From Paramacrobiotus metropolitanus (lineage: Eukaryota; Tardigrada; Eutardigrada; Parachela; Macrobiotidae), in the NCBI RefSeq assembly GCF_019649055.1, contig NW_026570324.1, forward strand, positions 558,001 through 622,000: a stretch of DNA of 64,000 bases. Reading direction: 5' to 3'. Both the position numbers and the translations under genes were made by a program. This document shows, piece by piece, positions 12,290-24,543 of this stretch. Within the stretch, counting starts at the first letter, position 1. Each line of letters begins with the position of its first letter. Under the pieces are notes generated by a model. That model worked only from the letters and a program-made list of their open reading frames with translations, had not been told where the DNA came from and made no database searches.

Positions 12290-12610
12290 ATTTCTTCTCT
12301 TTTATCTTGGGTGTAATTCTGTATAAGCCCATGTCACTCATGTGTGTTAGTTTATAGGGAATGTTGGCGCGATGGTGGGTGTTATGTTTGCGCTGGTAAC
12401 CAAGTTTCTTTACTTACTGTATTGAAAAGTTTTAAAGCAGCCATTTTACGGCATTTAATGTTTGTGCTATGTCGACGATCGTTCCGTAAAATATGTGTTG
12501 AAGTGACTGTGTTCTAGTGTTAGACTTCATAACAATAATGTGCGCAATGCGCATATAAATAAGCACAGCAAATCCGTACCGCTGCATAGCATGCAAAGGT
12601 CAACTTGTTG
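12290..12610 (+). repeat. diverged dispersed repeat, copy 3
   Basis: It carries GATGGTGGGTG, TTTGCGCTGGTAAC and GCAAAGGTCA in the same order as the copy at 3355-3700. No coding content. Confidence 0.4.
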
Positions 12611-13745
12611 CATCTACCTAGTTCACATTTTCTTCCTTATGCAAAGTATTAAGAAATAATTTTTGCTTCATATATGGCGGCAGACTAGCGGTTGAGGTCT
12701 GAGTGTGTTAGAGATGAAGTTCGTGATGACAGAAAACAAAATGTAAACAAATCTGTTTTTATGGACAACTGATTGCATAATAAAATTGTTGGCGATTGTC
12801 ACATACACTGTTCTATGTATTGTCATAGTTTACTATGTACGAGTTACTACGCATACTTCGTATTATTGATATCTGCACTCTACAGTATATATCGCTTGTC
12901 GCCGGTCAAGTCCTTATCGTACCAAACCTTTCAATGCTAATCAATTAGCATTGTCCTTGAGTTTTTATTCCTTAGAATTTTTATTGTTTACCGCATTATT
13001 ACTTTATTTCGGTCTTATATGTATTGTTTGTGATGGTTTATTTTTACTATTACTAAATCATTTCCTGATGCTGTTTTAGTAATTTTCAGCATGCACCGTG
13101 CAGTTACAAGTGTCGTTTTTGTGCTATTATTTTCAATTTAACTAAAGCATTATTTTTATGGTTTAATTAAATAAACATAATTTTATTTTTTGCTGTCTTT
13201 TTTAAAATAATTCTTTTGTGACTGCCTTTTTGATTAGAAGGATCAGATTATGCTTTACGCGGTACAACCGCGTGATTTCACTGGAAAAGGCAGCAGCCGG
13301 TGCATTGTATATCGGTTAATCGACAATTAATCTGCATAATCACCCGGTCACAATACACAGGCTGTTCAGCTGTGGAAACACTTTTATTTTATCGCTCGAG
13401 TGCACCTTCGATAACATCAAGAACAGGGTTACAAAACCTTTTCCTAGCCAAACAGCAAATACACTACCGGCGGAAATCCTTCAGAACTTGCCGCATAAGG
13501 ACTAACTAAGGCGGCCTGGAAACCGGTTGCATTAGCATTAGACCCGAACGCACCGTGTGTCTGTTGTTTTCTGCACACATTAAGTCGCGCCCAGAATAAC
13601 TCTCGTGACAGTTTTTTCCCACTGACATTGAAATTTCGCACCTGCGCCAGCTGCATTCAGTTGTAGCAAAAATTATTCTGCGGTATTTTTTGTCGGCCAA
13701 CAACGCGGTGATTTATTATCTGGGAAGCCGTGGTAATTTCACATC

Positions 13746-16700
13746 ATGAAATTCGCTAACATTTGCCGGTATTTGCTGGCAGTGGCTGTCTTCGCCGTTG
13801 TTGGAGTATCCTGCCAAAATGAGCGGTAAAAATTTCTCAACTATCAAAACATAATTTTAAATGAATACAGTTTTTGAAAACTCAACTTTATTATTATTCT
13901 CTACATCGAATTCGTCTTCAGAAATAACATAAACAATATTTTTGAACTTTCACGTACTTAGTAATATGTGTTGTACGAGTACATAATTAACGTTTCTAAC
14001 GGCCTAACATCGTATTTTTATTTTCTCTTGTGTTCTCTAGTTTTAAAGCAAGTATTTCAGCAGCGCATTATTAAAAATTATTTACGAAAGCTATATGAAC
14101 CAGTTCTTGCCCTGCCCAATGTGACACTGCATGCCAATTATTGATTTGATTTAATAATATATTTGCACACATTTTATTTTTATCATTTTCATCTGCTTTT
14201 ACTGTTGAAAATTTTGAATCATTTTAGTTAGATCATTGATCATTAATTATTTGATTTTGCTACTTAATTTGGATCATATAGTTATCGGACTTATTAAAGG
14301 TTTCAGTTCAAACCAGCGCCGGTTTGTTATTTGAATTGACCTTTGCCGAGTTAAAATAAAATCTGGCCAAATATTTCTCCAAGTTTGCATTTCAGTAAAC
14401 AGTCTTTCTAGAAGTTTTTGCCAGAAAAAGATAGCCATTAAGTTTGGGAATAAAAACCTGCTCTGGTGGTACTTGCCGTGCTGCAGCTATTTTCATTGGC
14501 TTGAACGATCCGCTTTATGTAGGCGGTTTTCCGAAAAGGAAGTCCTGGATATGTTGCTGGAAGGCTACGATACTAAGCTCCGCCCTGGCCTTAACAGCAC
14601 CGGTAATCCTTGCGTCCGTTGCGTGATTACAGCTGTATTAATTCAGCTTCTTACATAACCATAATTTACTATTCATACTTGATTGACTATAGGTGAAAGT
14701 CAGCCGGTGCATGTGCGCGTCAACATGCTCATCCGCAGTATTACCCGTGTGGACGACATCGCTATGGTAAGCCCAGTTGACATAAAATTACTTTAAAACC
14801 GGTCTCCCCGAGTGCCAGTAGAATATACTCGTAAGTTCAAACAAAACTGCAAAAAAATTAAAATTAATTAGGAATTGCCGAACATTATAAAGACAGCTGA
14901 ACGACCGTAATATACGTACACAGCGTAAAACCGTGAACCTGCTGGACAACGTCCCGGCAAATGATTAAAAAAACAGTCAGCCGGCTTATGATAAAGCAGT
15001 AATTCATATGTTTACTGTTACCATATGTTGTTTTTAGTATTTGTTTAGTTAAATCATTGACCCACTGATCATTAACAACGAAGCTTCAGTTTTCCTGAAT
15101 TCAATACCCTGCTTGTGATTAAAAACGTACATGTCCTGTGAGCAGGCGTATGACGCCCAGATAACACTGCGCACCGAGTGGAACGATCCGCGACTGGCCT
15201 ACGACGCGCCGCACCTGGCCCATCTCAACCTGCCGGATCCCGATCGCATCTGGAAGCCGGATCTGTTCTTCCAGAACGAACGCTCCGCCTACTTCCACAT
15301 GGTCCCCACTCCCAGTCAGTAAATTCTTTAATCATCACACTGCAGTGCAGCCGATGACCTTTATCATGTTACAGATGTCATGACACGGATTACTCCCAAC
15401 GGCGACGTGATGAACAGCGTGCGGTACGTTCAACAACATCGGTATCACGATTGTGCCTTGTTTAACCGTTTATTTACAGTCTGACGGTGACCTGTTTAGG
15501 GTGCCTTGTTTAACCGTTTATTTACAGTCTGACGGTGACCTTTGGATGTCCCATGGATCTGCGCATGTTCCCCATGGATCGGCAGGTGTGCGAGATCCGT
15601 ATGGCCAGTTGTAAGTACAGCCCGGCGTCTACCACGTCAAATGCAACAGGCTGTACAACGATGACCTTTGACTTAGATGGATTTACTAGTCGCGATGTCA
15701 TCGTGGAGTGGAAGACCGGAGCGGCTTCGGATTTCCAGCCCATTCAGCTGGCCGCGGATCTCACCATGGCCCGCTTCCGTCTGGTGGACCGTAAAGCCAG
15801 CACGTGCACTTCGCACACCACTAGCGGTGCGAACATTCATATTTTATTTGATTCATTTGGTTGGGTTTGGTTTTTTATTTTCCATATTATTTTATTTATT
15901 TTTGAATCACACATTTGTATTTTGTCGTTTTATTGCATTCTCTTTTTTTCCGTTGTGGGGGTTAATCATGATTACTCACCTTCCGGTGTACACGCGAGTG
16001 ATAATTACAGCTCGGTAAAATTTCATATGGTTAAAATTATGATCTGCAATTGGTCAACAGTGCTGTGTTATTTATTATTGCATTGTTATCAACAGGAACT
16101 TACTCCTGCATCAAAGCCGGATTGTTTCTCCAGCGTGAACTCTCCTACTATATCTGCCAGGTGTACCTGCCTACGGTAAGGCGGCTTTTTCATTATTACC
16201 CGATAATCTGGCTCCAGGGTTCAACGTGTTTTACAGACCGTGCTGGTGCTGGTGTCCTTCATCAGCTTCTGGTTCGACGCCGGCGCCACCACCGCCCGCG
16301 TCCTCATCGGCGTTATGACGCTGCTGACCATGGCAACCACCCAGGCCGGCATCAACTCCCAACTTCCGCCGGTAGCCTACACCAAAGGTCAGGCGTTTTC
16401 TCTGTGCAAAGTTTAAATGCTTTCACCTGTATTAAACTTCTTTAACAGCGATCGACGTATGGACCGGCGTGTGCCTGTTCTTCATCTTCGCCAGCCTCCT
16501 GGAGTTCGCCGCCGTCCACTATTATTCGCGCGCCGAACGTCGGCACACTAACACGGTGGTGCGCATCGACAACAACGAGCAGCCGCTGTTGAGTGACGCG
16601 TACGGTCAGCGCAAGACGTTCGGTCTGCAGATACCGGTGGCCCGCGCCCACAAACTGGACTTCCTCTCCCGTCTCATCTTCCCGCTGGGCTTCCTGGTTT

Positions 16701-16827
16701 TCAATATTCTCTACTGGAGCATCTACCTGTACGTTCCGTGCCGGAAACAAAGCATCTAATATTTTTGTATTTATAGTAATAACTGTTTTTCAGAGCCACC
16801 GTCCGACAATGGCCGGATCCTTACTAA
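13746..16827 (+). CDS. glutamate-gated chloride channel-like Cys-loop receptor subunit, intact, 11 exons
   Basis: A pentameric ligand-gated anion channel subunit of the plasma membrane. Exons: 13746-13825 (signal peptide KFANICRYLLAVAVFAVVG), 14523-14602, 14693-14766, 15146-15314, 15375-15423, 15528-15610, 15677-15826, 16096-16175, 16237-16387, 16449-16728 and 16794-16827. They sum to 1230 nt, giving 409 aa. Ligand domain: LRTEWNDPRL, IWKPDLFFQNE, then the Cys-loop CPMDLRMFPMDRQVC with exactly 13 residues between the cysteines (about 158-172). Also seen are a YGFTSRDVIVEW segment like the GluCl YGWTTADLVFLW and a second disulfide pair around TSHTTSGTYSC. M1 follows LSYYICQVYLP. M2 contains ATTARVLIGVMTLLTM, keeping Ala(-1') and Arg(0') of the anion filter but with Thr in place of Pro(-2'). 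M3 is AIDVWTGVCLFF; the M3-M4 loop is short (~45 aa); M4 contains IFPLGFLVFNILYWS. A 66-bp intron lies between exons 6 and 7. GluCl is likeliest, but the ligand is inferred only from similarity. Confidence 0.92.
15453..15540 (+). repeat. tandem duplication of a splice acceptor (48-bp period)
   Basis: The 40 bp at 15453-15492 (GTGCCTTGTTTAACCG...CTGACGGTGACC) recur exactly at 15501-15540 after TGTTTAGG. Both copies carry TTTACAG followed by the first exon codons. Using the first acceptor (exon start 15480) leads to an in-frame TAA within the duplicated stretch. Using the second (15528) restores LTVTFGCPMD. The second must be the productive site. Confidence 0.9.
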
Positions 16828-17084
16828 ACCGTTAATCAAAGACCGATGTTCGTTCCTGCAAATTGATATGCCCTAATTACCGGCTCTGTATAAGAACATT
16901 CGATGGATTTGAAAATTATATTGCCAAATATTCAATTTTGAGTGGCTATATGCAGTTTTTGTATTACGGTTTTGGGAATTGCTAGACCAGGGTCTCCCAG
17001 GTATAAAATGCGGGATTATTGTCTACTCTCTCCGGTTTTGCGAGTTGTCTTCGCACTTCGCCCTGTATTCAACATTCTGGTGAA

Positions 17085-17090
17085 AATAAA
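17085..17090 (+). terminator. probable poly(A) signal of the intact channel gene
   Basis: AATAAA about 258 bp after the stop codon at 16825-16827. A second AATAAA-like motif follows within 15 bp. No other signal is nearer. Confidence 0.45.
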
Positions 17091-17901
17091 GAATGAAATA
17101 AATAACAAGAAATGCTCTAGGTAACTACCTTTTTCCGGGCTCCATTCTGTACAACGTAGAATACTTGAAATGTTTTTTGCGACGCCTACTAAGGGAAAAT
17201 TTTGCATAAATGCACTGACAGGCACGCTGATTAATTTAGCAATAAATTGTTAATAATTCCTGACAATAATATTAATTGAAATAATGGCTGTCTGATGCAT
17301 AACCCTGAGTATGCGTTTTGTTTGCCGCTGTGAATCAGAAAACTGAGAAAAACACTACTAATTTTTATTAATTAGTGCAGCACTGAATATTTGTATACGT
17401 AAATACTCGTATATTTCCTTCGTGTGTTAGGTTTACTGGTCGATGTCCAATCAATGAAAAACAGAAAATCATCATCGGTTAATCGCTGTAATTAATCAGA
17501 AAATACAGAGTAATCACTGTTCGCGTGCAAGCAATTTTCCAGCCACGCTGCTGTATCGCATAAACAAATCCTTAAATTTGATGGCATCACACAAATTGCA
17601 CAAGGTCCACCGTTACACCACATTGTCGGCAGAAATGCTGCAAAACCTGCCGCATAACCGGTTCTATCGGCCTTAATTACTGTACAACATCTTGCGACTG
17701 TTATCTTCCACACACGCTATTCAAATCAGCCTAGTTTAGGTTTAGTATAAGTTGTGCGGCAGCTATTTGTTAATGCTCTGACAACCCCTTTTCGCCCCCC
17801 CCCCCGCCCCCGCTAATTTCTGTTGGGTGCGGGCATTTCCTTATCTGCCGGTAGCGTAATTTGTTGTGTGCCAACACAACAGAGCGTGGGCATCTCGTGC
17901 A
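17091..17901. other. spacer between the two channel paralogues
   Basis: No gene seen. A C/G homopolymer-rich tract (C9 G C5) lies at about 17797. The segment should hold the former promoter of the second channel copy, but I cannot point to an element. Confidence 0.5.
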
Positions 17902-20900
17902 ATGATGTCTGTCCCCCGTATTCACTTCTGGGTGGCGGTTAGTATTTTCTCGGCTATCGCAATATCTTGCCAAAGTGCCCGATAAACAAATTAATTCACC
18001 GAGATATTTTTTAATCTGCTTTTCATTTTGTTTTACACATCGCTGACATCAGGGTGTTAAATTCCTCTACTTTATAATAAATTATTTATTTCAAAACTGA
18101 TGTAATTTGTTAATGAAACCGCCGCACTGTCATTGCATCGCAGTTATTGTAATAAATTACTGAATTTAATTATTTATAACCAAAAAGCTGTGATTTATTT
18201 ACAAAATATGAAATAGCGCCGAAATGTATTACGAAGGTTGCGAAAATATATTTATTACAGTAATTATATGAATACTAACTACGTGACAAGGGTCCTCGAC
18301 ACTTTGCCGTTGTACTCAATGTTCTCCCGTTCTACACATCCAATCTGCACGCTCTAAAGTTCTACAGAATCCTCTCAGTGTCGAGAGTAATCCTGCATCT
18401 TCAAATTTCTGAAAAGCCCAATTCCCACAGTCCAGTGGTCACTCAAAAGCTTGTTACCATGGTGGCCATTATCTTAACATGGGCTGTTTGTAAATTCCCA
18501 GATTGTTACTATGCGTTATTATATCGAACTGTCATTGGAAATTAGCGAACTGCGAATTAGCAAGAATAACAGGTTCTGCTCACGCCTGTTTATTTTGTTC
18601 GTGCCTCCTTATTGTAATAAACATCGTGCCATATGCAGTTAACCTTTTTACATGCTCGAAATCCTAAGACAGTATTCATCCGTGCTGGGCTTGTATTAAC
18701 TTATGTAATAAGTACATGTGTAAAAGTATAGCACACACAAGTCAGTGCCAGCTCACCTGCCTATGAAAACATAACGGAGATAAAAATTAAAACAGAATAA
18801 ACACAAATCAGTAATCGTACAGGGATCCCCGCAGCCACAGATTCTCGGAGAAAGAAATCCTCGACATTCTGCTGTCCGGTTACGATAGAGACGTTCGTCC
18901 CCAACCGATTGTCAACGGCAGCGGTAAGAAAATTAACGAATATATGAGTATTTTACGGTATTCATAGGGAGAATTATTACCGGAATGCGTTTTGCAATAC
19001 AACTATACTGAAAGCTTAGAAGTTGTAATTAAAGTCAACGATAATTTTGCAGGAACAGTTCAGCCCGTTCGCATCCGGGTCAGCATGCTCCTCCGGAGTA
19101 TTTTTCATCTGGACGACATAACAATGGTAAGAATTGAGAACCAATACCGAAATGACAGAGCAAAAGCCTACGTATTTGGTTTATACAGATGCAGGTGTAT
19201 TCTGTACGAAAAACGTTTGTGCATTAACATACAGCGGAAGCTGCATGTTATAATGGCAATGTTATCTTTTCCATGCAGTCCCCCGTCGCACAAATGACCC
19301 TGCGCCTGCGGTGGAACGATCCCCGGCTGGTGTTTAACGCGCCCAACCATGAATACCTCACCCTACCTTCGCCAGCTCGCATCTGGAAAGCGGATCTCTT
19401 CTTCGCCAACGAACAGTCCGCTCATTTCCACAACATACTACAACCTAGTCAGTGGCCAGTATCTGTACGACTAAACCTAAGTGGTGACCTTTGCAATGTT
19501 TTTCAGACGTCCTAACCCGGATTTATCCAAATGGTGACGTATTAATGAGTCTCCGGTACGCCGCATAAGCAACACAAACCTGGAAACTGATAGTAACATT
19601 GCATAATGTGGACGTTTAGTCTGACGTTGAAATTTGGATGTTCCATGGATCTGCGGATGTTCCCCATGGATCGGCAGGTGTGCGCGATCCCCCTGTCCAG
19701 TTGTAAGTCAGTTTACACTAGTTAGATCCCTGCCTTACTGCATTAGTGATGACCTTTCGGTTAGTCGGAACGACGAGTAAGGATGTGGAGATTGTGTGGG
19801 ACACCGGTGACAGCATCCAGCCTCCTCATCCCATACAGCTGGGATTCGATGTGTCCATGCCGCGGTTCCGCCTGGTTGGCGTCTAAGCCGAAGACTGTAC
19901 AATACACACCAGTACCGGTATGATAAGACTGAAAAGCTTTAGTTTGACCAGCTGTAAGATATCTCGGACTTTTGATCACGGACTCAATAATAATCGCTTT
20001 GCCTATGTAGGGACATTCAGTTGCGTTAGAGCTAGATTACGCCTGCAGCGCCAGACCTCATTCTACATTCTGCAAGTGTACTTACCTACGGTGAGTAAAT
20101 TTACATACCTAATTGATAACAAGCTAGACAGTTCATATTATCATGTAGCGCATGTCCTGCAGCTGTACGTACTCACCATTGTTGATACACCACTGTTTTC
20201 CGCTGTTTTTTATATATTATGTAGGCCATGCTTGTGTTGGTGTCGTTCATCTCCTTCTGGTTTGACGCGGAAGCTACAACGGCCCGTGTACTGATCGGTG
20301 TGACGACACTCCTAACCATGACCACCACCATTTCCGGTATCACTTCCGAGCTGCCGTCTGCCACCTACACAAAAGGTCAATCTTTCTCTTCTATAATTAA
20401 TACAATCCTTTACATAAACTGTTGAAACACTCCATGCTTTGCTCGAATTCATGACCTGAGGGACAGGATGGGCTCGATGAAGATAGAACTCAGGCAAAGC
20501 GGAATACTGCGAAATTAATACTGTACAACAAGGACAAATTTTGTAGCTCTAGGAAGAGGTTCTCGCGTAGGAAGGGTTAGGTACTGATGGTTTCTTGTGG
20601 TTGACAGCGATTGACGTGTGGACCGGTGTGTGCCTGTTCCTGATCGTCGCCAGTCTCCTGGAGTTTGCCAGCGTACACTACTTATTACTACTACAAAAGT
20701 ACAAAAGTGTCAACGAGCAGCGGCTCGTAAGCGAACCTGAGAGCCAGCGCAAGAGTTTCGCTTTTCGGATACCCTCGTCACTCGCCCACAAACTGGACTT
20801 TCTCTCGCGAATCATCTTCCCGCTGGCCTTTCTAGCCTTCAATATTCTCTACTGGAGCATCTGCTTGTAAGTTGGCTTTGCGAAGAAAACCTGCTATTGA

Positions 20901-21016
20901 TGTGGACAACTTCATGGTTGTTTCTTTGCAGTGCCAGTGTGCGCCAGTGGTCCGACATGTGCGCTAAAGATTGTTTGTTCCTCGGTTCTATTCGCGATGC
21001 ACATGTTAAATCATAA
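17902..21016 (+). pseudogene. second GluCl-like channel copy with lost splice donor and in-frame stop
   Basis: Tandem paralogue of the gene at 13746-16827 with the same 11-exon plan and mostly identical exon lengths: 17902-17981, 18823-18923, 19053-19126, 19279-19447, 19507-19555, 19620-19702, 19765-19917, 20011-20090, 20225-20375, 20608-20866 and 20932-21016. Exon 1 encodes a signal peptide (HFWVAVSIFSAIAISC). Its donor, GTAAAA in the intact gene, reads ATAAAC here. In exon 7, TAA at 19884-19886 stands where the intact gene has a Lys codon, just before the second disulfide region. Elsewhere the frame is kept: Cys-loop CSMDLRMFPMDRQVC, M2 with TARVLIGVTTLLTM, and M4 IFPLAFLAFNILYWS. Two lesions in an otherwise open gene suggest recent inactivation. 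A truncated ligand-domain protein, or a different first exon, remains possible. Confidence 0.88.
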
Positions 21017-21040
21017 TGTGTATTACTATTATTACACCGA

Positions 21041-21046
21041 AATAAA
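21041..21046 (+). terminator. poly(A) signal of the second channel copy
   Basis: AATAAA 25 bp after the stop codon at 21014-21016, followed by a T-rich stretch. Confidence 0.6.
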
Positions 21047-21897
21047 TGCCTTTTTCGGTTTACCCTGGTGTAATTTCCTTATACGAGCTTAGTATGGCCA
21101 ATAGCAAATACGGGTTAAAAGGAAATTAAGTCAGTGGAAACTGATAATTGCGAAATGTCAAGCAAAACCATATTAAAATTAACGCAAACCCAGCATGCAG
21201 AAGATTGTGCAACTGCCGATCCCTGCGTACAGCGTAAAGGAAGTAGATTTGTTGTGAAACAAGGGCCGTTCATGTTGAAGCCTCGAAGGCTGATAATAAG
21301 ATTTATATGTGTAACGTGCTGCGACATTAATATAGTGTTGAAGGTAAAAAGAGTGTTGTTGATAATTGTGTTGATGAATAAGAGCGTTTCATCTTTTACA
21401 TGACGCATACATATACATATGAGATTACGCATGATATGTTGCGGCAGCAATCGGACTACTATACTGTACAGCACAGGCCACAGAATAAAACTGTACGAGA
21501 ACCAGAAGATAAACAACCGATTTCCTGTTGAAAGGCAGTACAGTCCAGATGTCGAGAACTTTGTACCACCCAAAGAAAAATTATCTCCTGCCGTTTTCCC
21601 TCTTGCAGTGTAGATATCGGAATGCTGTCACTTATGACCAGATCCCTGAGACTAGCAACAGAACAGATGTAGAACAGTAAACAACCGTACCGTATTTACT
21701 TAGCGTATTTATTTAGCGTACCGTATATACAGATACAGTATATACCTGTTACAGCGTTCTTGGATCACCGTAGTCTGCCATCAGTCATTTAATCATTATG
21801 TACCCCCACGAACTTGAGCGAAACCCAACGTACCGATTGAACATCAGTTTTCGCATTCTGCATTTTTCCATTTTGAATTGTGGCTGCCATTTACCAA
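21047..21897. other. spacer and upstream region of F-box gene A
   Basis: No gene is recognised; the 152-codon minus-strand frame at 21115-21573 shows no domain. The stretch TTTCCTGTTG-AAGGC...TGCCGTTTTC-CT-TTGCAGTG at about 21520-21612 is duplicated before F-box gene B (about 24925-24980). It is probably part of the common promoter or 5' leader. Confidence 0.5.
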
Positions 21898-24451
21898 ATG
21901 CCTTTACTGCTCAAAACTGGTGCAATCTGCAAGTGGAATGCAGTTGACGTTGTGCGGCGCGATGATGCTGTACTGGAATACGGCATTGTCATAAACACCG
22001 CGGAAAATGGCTTGATCATCGACTTCGACTGTCCCGGCCGGCGCTCCGAATTTGTAGGGTATGACAAGATCTTTGAAAGCCAAAAACGGAACGACTATTA
22101 CGACGAATACGAAAGCTGCGGCCCATTCTCGCTGTTGGATGTCGCACTGCTGCGTTCTGATCAAGCGTTCCAAGTCTTAGCGCGCGCATCGACCAGTCAA
22201 CCGTGGACGTGGCATCCCGCTAAATTCCTGTACTTTGACTATCTGTTCCAGTCACGGTACGCCTTTGTCGAGGTACAGTGTGTCTCAGGCGTCTGCAGAC
22301 AATTGGTGAATGCCTACTCAGTCCGTATTGGACCGTCGGCAGATGATTTACACCAGCGCAGCATTGGCGCTGATCATTTCCGGATACAGTCGTATTCGCT
22401 GCCGGATACCATCGATGGCCGCTCGAATCCACTTCCGTTGTGGAAACTTTGTCTGCACACTTTATGCAGCTGGCCGTGCAATATTTATCCGTTACATCTG
22501 CTGCCTGCGACGTTGTTTGCCATCAGTGGGCTGAAATCAAAGAGCTTCAACTCGGAGGAGCTGGTTAGTGCAACAAAAGGTTAGAAACTGAAGAAACAAA
22601 CTTGTACAGCAAATTAACCCAGACGCCTGGGCTTCTTCGTGCCAACATGCAGTTACTGTACTTTATTTTAGTTTCCCACGCATCTTTATCTATAAACAAT
22701 GAGCATGTAACAGAGCTGTGTTTGACCTCAGGTACGCGAATTAGTTTGCGCCAAAAATGATATGGAAAGACGCATTGCCAGCGGGTGGACTTTTAACGCA
22801 TCTATCGGTGGCTGGATTTCACCAAACGACCGTCACGCGAGCAAAACCGGCGATCCTAACTCGACACCAAATCCCGTTGATCCCAATGAGGCTTTGTCAG
22901 TGTTGCCGGTAGAAATTCTGGAAAACCTTCTTCAGTATGTGGACAGTTACGAACAAGTGAAGTACCGTCGTGTGAGTGCGCTGTGGAATGCGGTATTAAC
23001 TCAGCCGTCGAACTTTCGAGAAATTCGAGTATCCTTTTTGTCATCGCATACCGAGGTCGTTTTCAATGCGGGTACGCGTCGAAGTGTCATGGTCGGCAGA
23101 ACTCTTCAGCACTGCCTGAGCACAATCACCCAGCGAATCATCATAACCAACGCGTTCGAAGGGAACATCTCTAACGATATAGCAGACTGCCTCGGGTTCC
23201 TAGCCGGTTTATCCCAGATGCAACGGCAGCCGCCGAAGAAACGGCTTACGGTCATTTTCAATAGGTTTGCATGGGAAATTCCGTGGAATGTTAACGTGGC
23301 GCTAGATTGGGTTGTCAAGACTTTTTCCTCCGCGGCACCGGTGATTGAGATTCTTCGTTTTACCAACAGCAAATATCTGATGATTTTGGGGTACCTAAAT
23401 GAAGAGCGGAGCTTCTCTGGTGTTCTCAATTTAAATCCCTCTTTTTCTGTCCTCGCACTATGGGATTTGTTGGAGACCAGTGTACCAGTCATGGATTCGA
23501 GCCTAACGGTTCTCTCTCAGTGGATTCAGAAGACGACTGTTGACGGTAACCCTTGGAGTCGTAACGCTATAAAAGAGGTACTGCATTTACACAGTCACTC
23601 TGTATTAAAACGAATCTGGTAGAATTTATACTGCTGCCACTAAGCCAAAAACCCGCAATGCATTGTGCTGCGCGTGCTTTGGTTCACTTTACTTACGTAC
23701 TCACACACTCCCTTTCGTAACTTTTCTATTGTTATTCTATAAGATTCTGTAAGTGGTTTACTTAAAACTTCGTCCTCTACAACTTATCTCCAAGTGGTGT
23801 TTCTGCGATTTGGATGGAAAACCGCTATTGAAACTGTCAAGTTAATAACCAGAATTTATTACTGAAGGCTCATGACCATTTGCTCGTTGTAAAATTAGTA
23901 TAATAGTAAGCGCACTCTCACAAACAACCGCTGATTTGACTCGCTCACACTGTGAGTGAACACCTGTGAGCTTACCGGCTTCGGGCTGAGATGTTCTCGG
24001 GTGGCTGCTTATTTATTTACTACTAGTATTTTAGTGAAATGACATTTTGCTATTAAACTCATGTGTTGCATTCTAACAGATATTGACCACCTGCCAGAGC
24101 AATGATCCCCGGGAAGGTATTCACTACAGGCTCACTGACTGGGATGCCGATGCTTTACGCCGCCTCGACATATGCAAGCTGACCAAACTAACACTCTACG
24201 CATTGCACCGTTTAATGATTAGTTTCAGACATGAGTCACTTGACGTTGCGGAATTAGACGGTCGTATCTACCACACGAAGGAGCTACAAGATAATGATGT
24301 TAATGGCAAAAGCATCACAGTGCATGCGAATACTGTAATTCGAATTTCCGGCTGCCGTGGCGAATTTAAGGCGGGACTCGAGGGGCCATCCTTCCGTAAC
24401 TCGGACGCCAAAAAAATTCGCAAAAGAGGGGTATGCTGCGAAATTGTATAA
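21898..24451 (+). CDS. F-box protein A, three exons, C-terminus read from a MITE
   Basis: Exons 21898-22563, 22732-23577 and 24080-24451 (phase 0 junctions; donor GTTAGT then GTACTG) give 1884 nt, 627 aa. Start ATG at 21898 is preferred because the paralogue starts in register (MPLLLKTG versus MRFLFKTE). Residues ~13-60 form a compact module also seen in gene B: KWNAVDVVR, YGIVINTAENGLIIDFDCPG and FVGYDKIFES. The F-box is at ~277-320: LPVEILENLLQYVDSYEQ, then YRRVSALWNAVL. F-boxes bind SKP1 and bring substrates to SCF ubiquitin ligases. The region after it (ITQRIIITNAFEG, NRFAWEIPW, LTDWDADALRRLDICKL) has no assigned domain and may recognise the target. The last ~32 codons lie inside a hAT-like MITE (24355-24543). 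The N-terminal module resembles tardigrade family proteins as I recall them; the F-box is certain, the role is inferred. Confidence 0.8.
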
Positions 24452-24543
24452 GACGGTGGTTGCGGAAAAATCGAGAGAATACTCCCCTTTTGGTGCGAGT
24501 TCTCTGGTCCACCCTCTCCCAAACCCGCCTAGATTCGCCACTG
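24355..24543. mobile_element. hAT-like MITE, 189 bp, providing the end of F-box protein A
   Basis: The ends are inverted: left CCGTGGCGAATTTAAG, right (reverse complement) CAGTGGCGAATCTAGG. CAGTGGCG is a common hAT-type terminus. Flanks TCCGGCTG and TCCGGTTA could be a diverged 8-bp target duplication. Gene B lacks this block at the equivalent place: its sequence passes from the TGATGTTAACGG area to GCGCTAATTTATAATTC, which matches gene A immediately outside the element. The stop codon of gene A (24449-24451) is inside the element. Confidence 0.7.

Larger units (their letters stand above)
9181..13745. other. long gene-poor region before the channel genes
   Basis: I find no exon with family resemblance here. 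Contents are repeat material at 9595-9770 (paralogue of 5935-6950, without the TTAA insert), an uncertain reading frame at 10470-10832, a perfect palindrome at 11798-11849 and the third dispersed repeat copy at 12290-12610. The rest is AT-rich and unstructured by eye. Confidence 0.5.

Noticed and set aside
17982-17989. ATAAAC after exon 1 of the second channel copy as a U12-type AT-AC donor
   Set aside because: U12 AT-AC donors follow ATATCCTT, which ATAAAC does not. The sister gene has an ordinary GTAAAA here, so loss by mutation is simpler.
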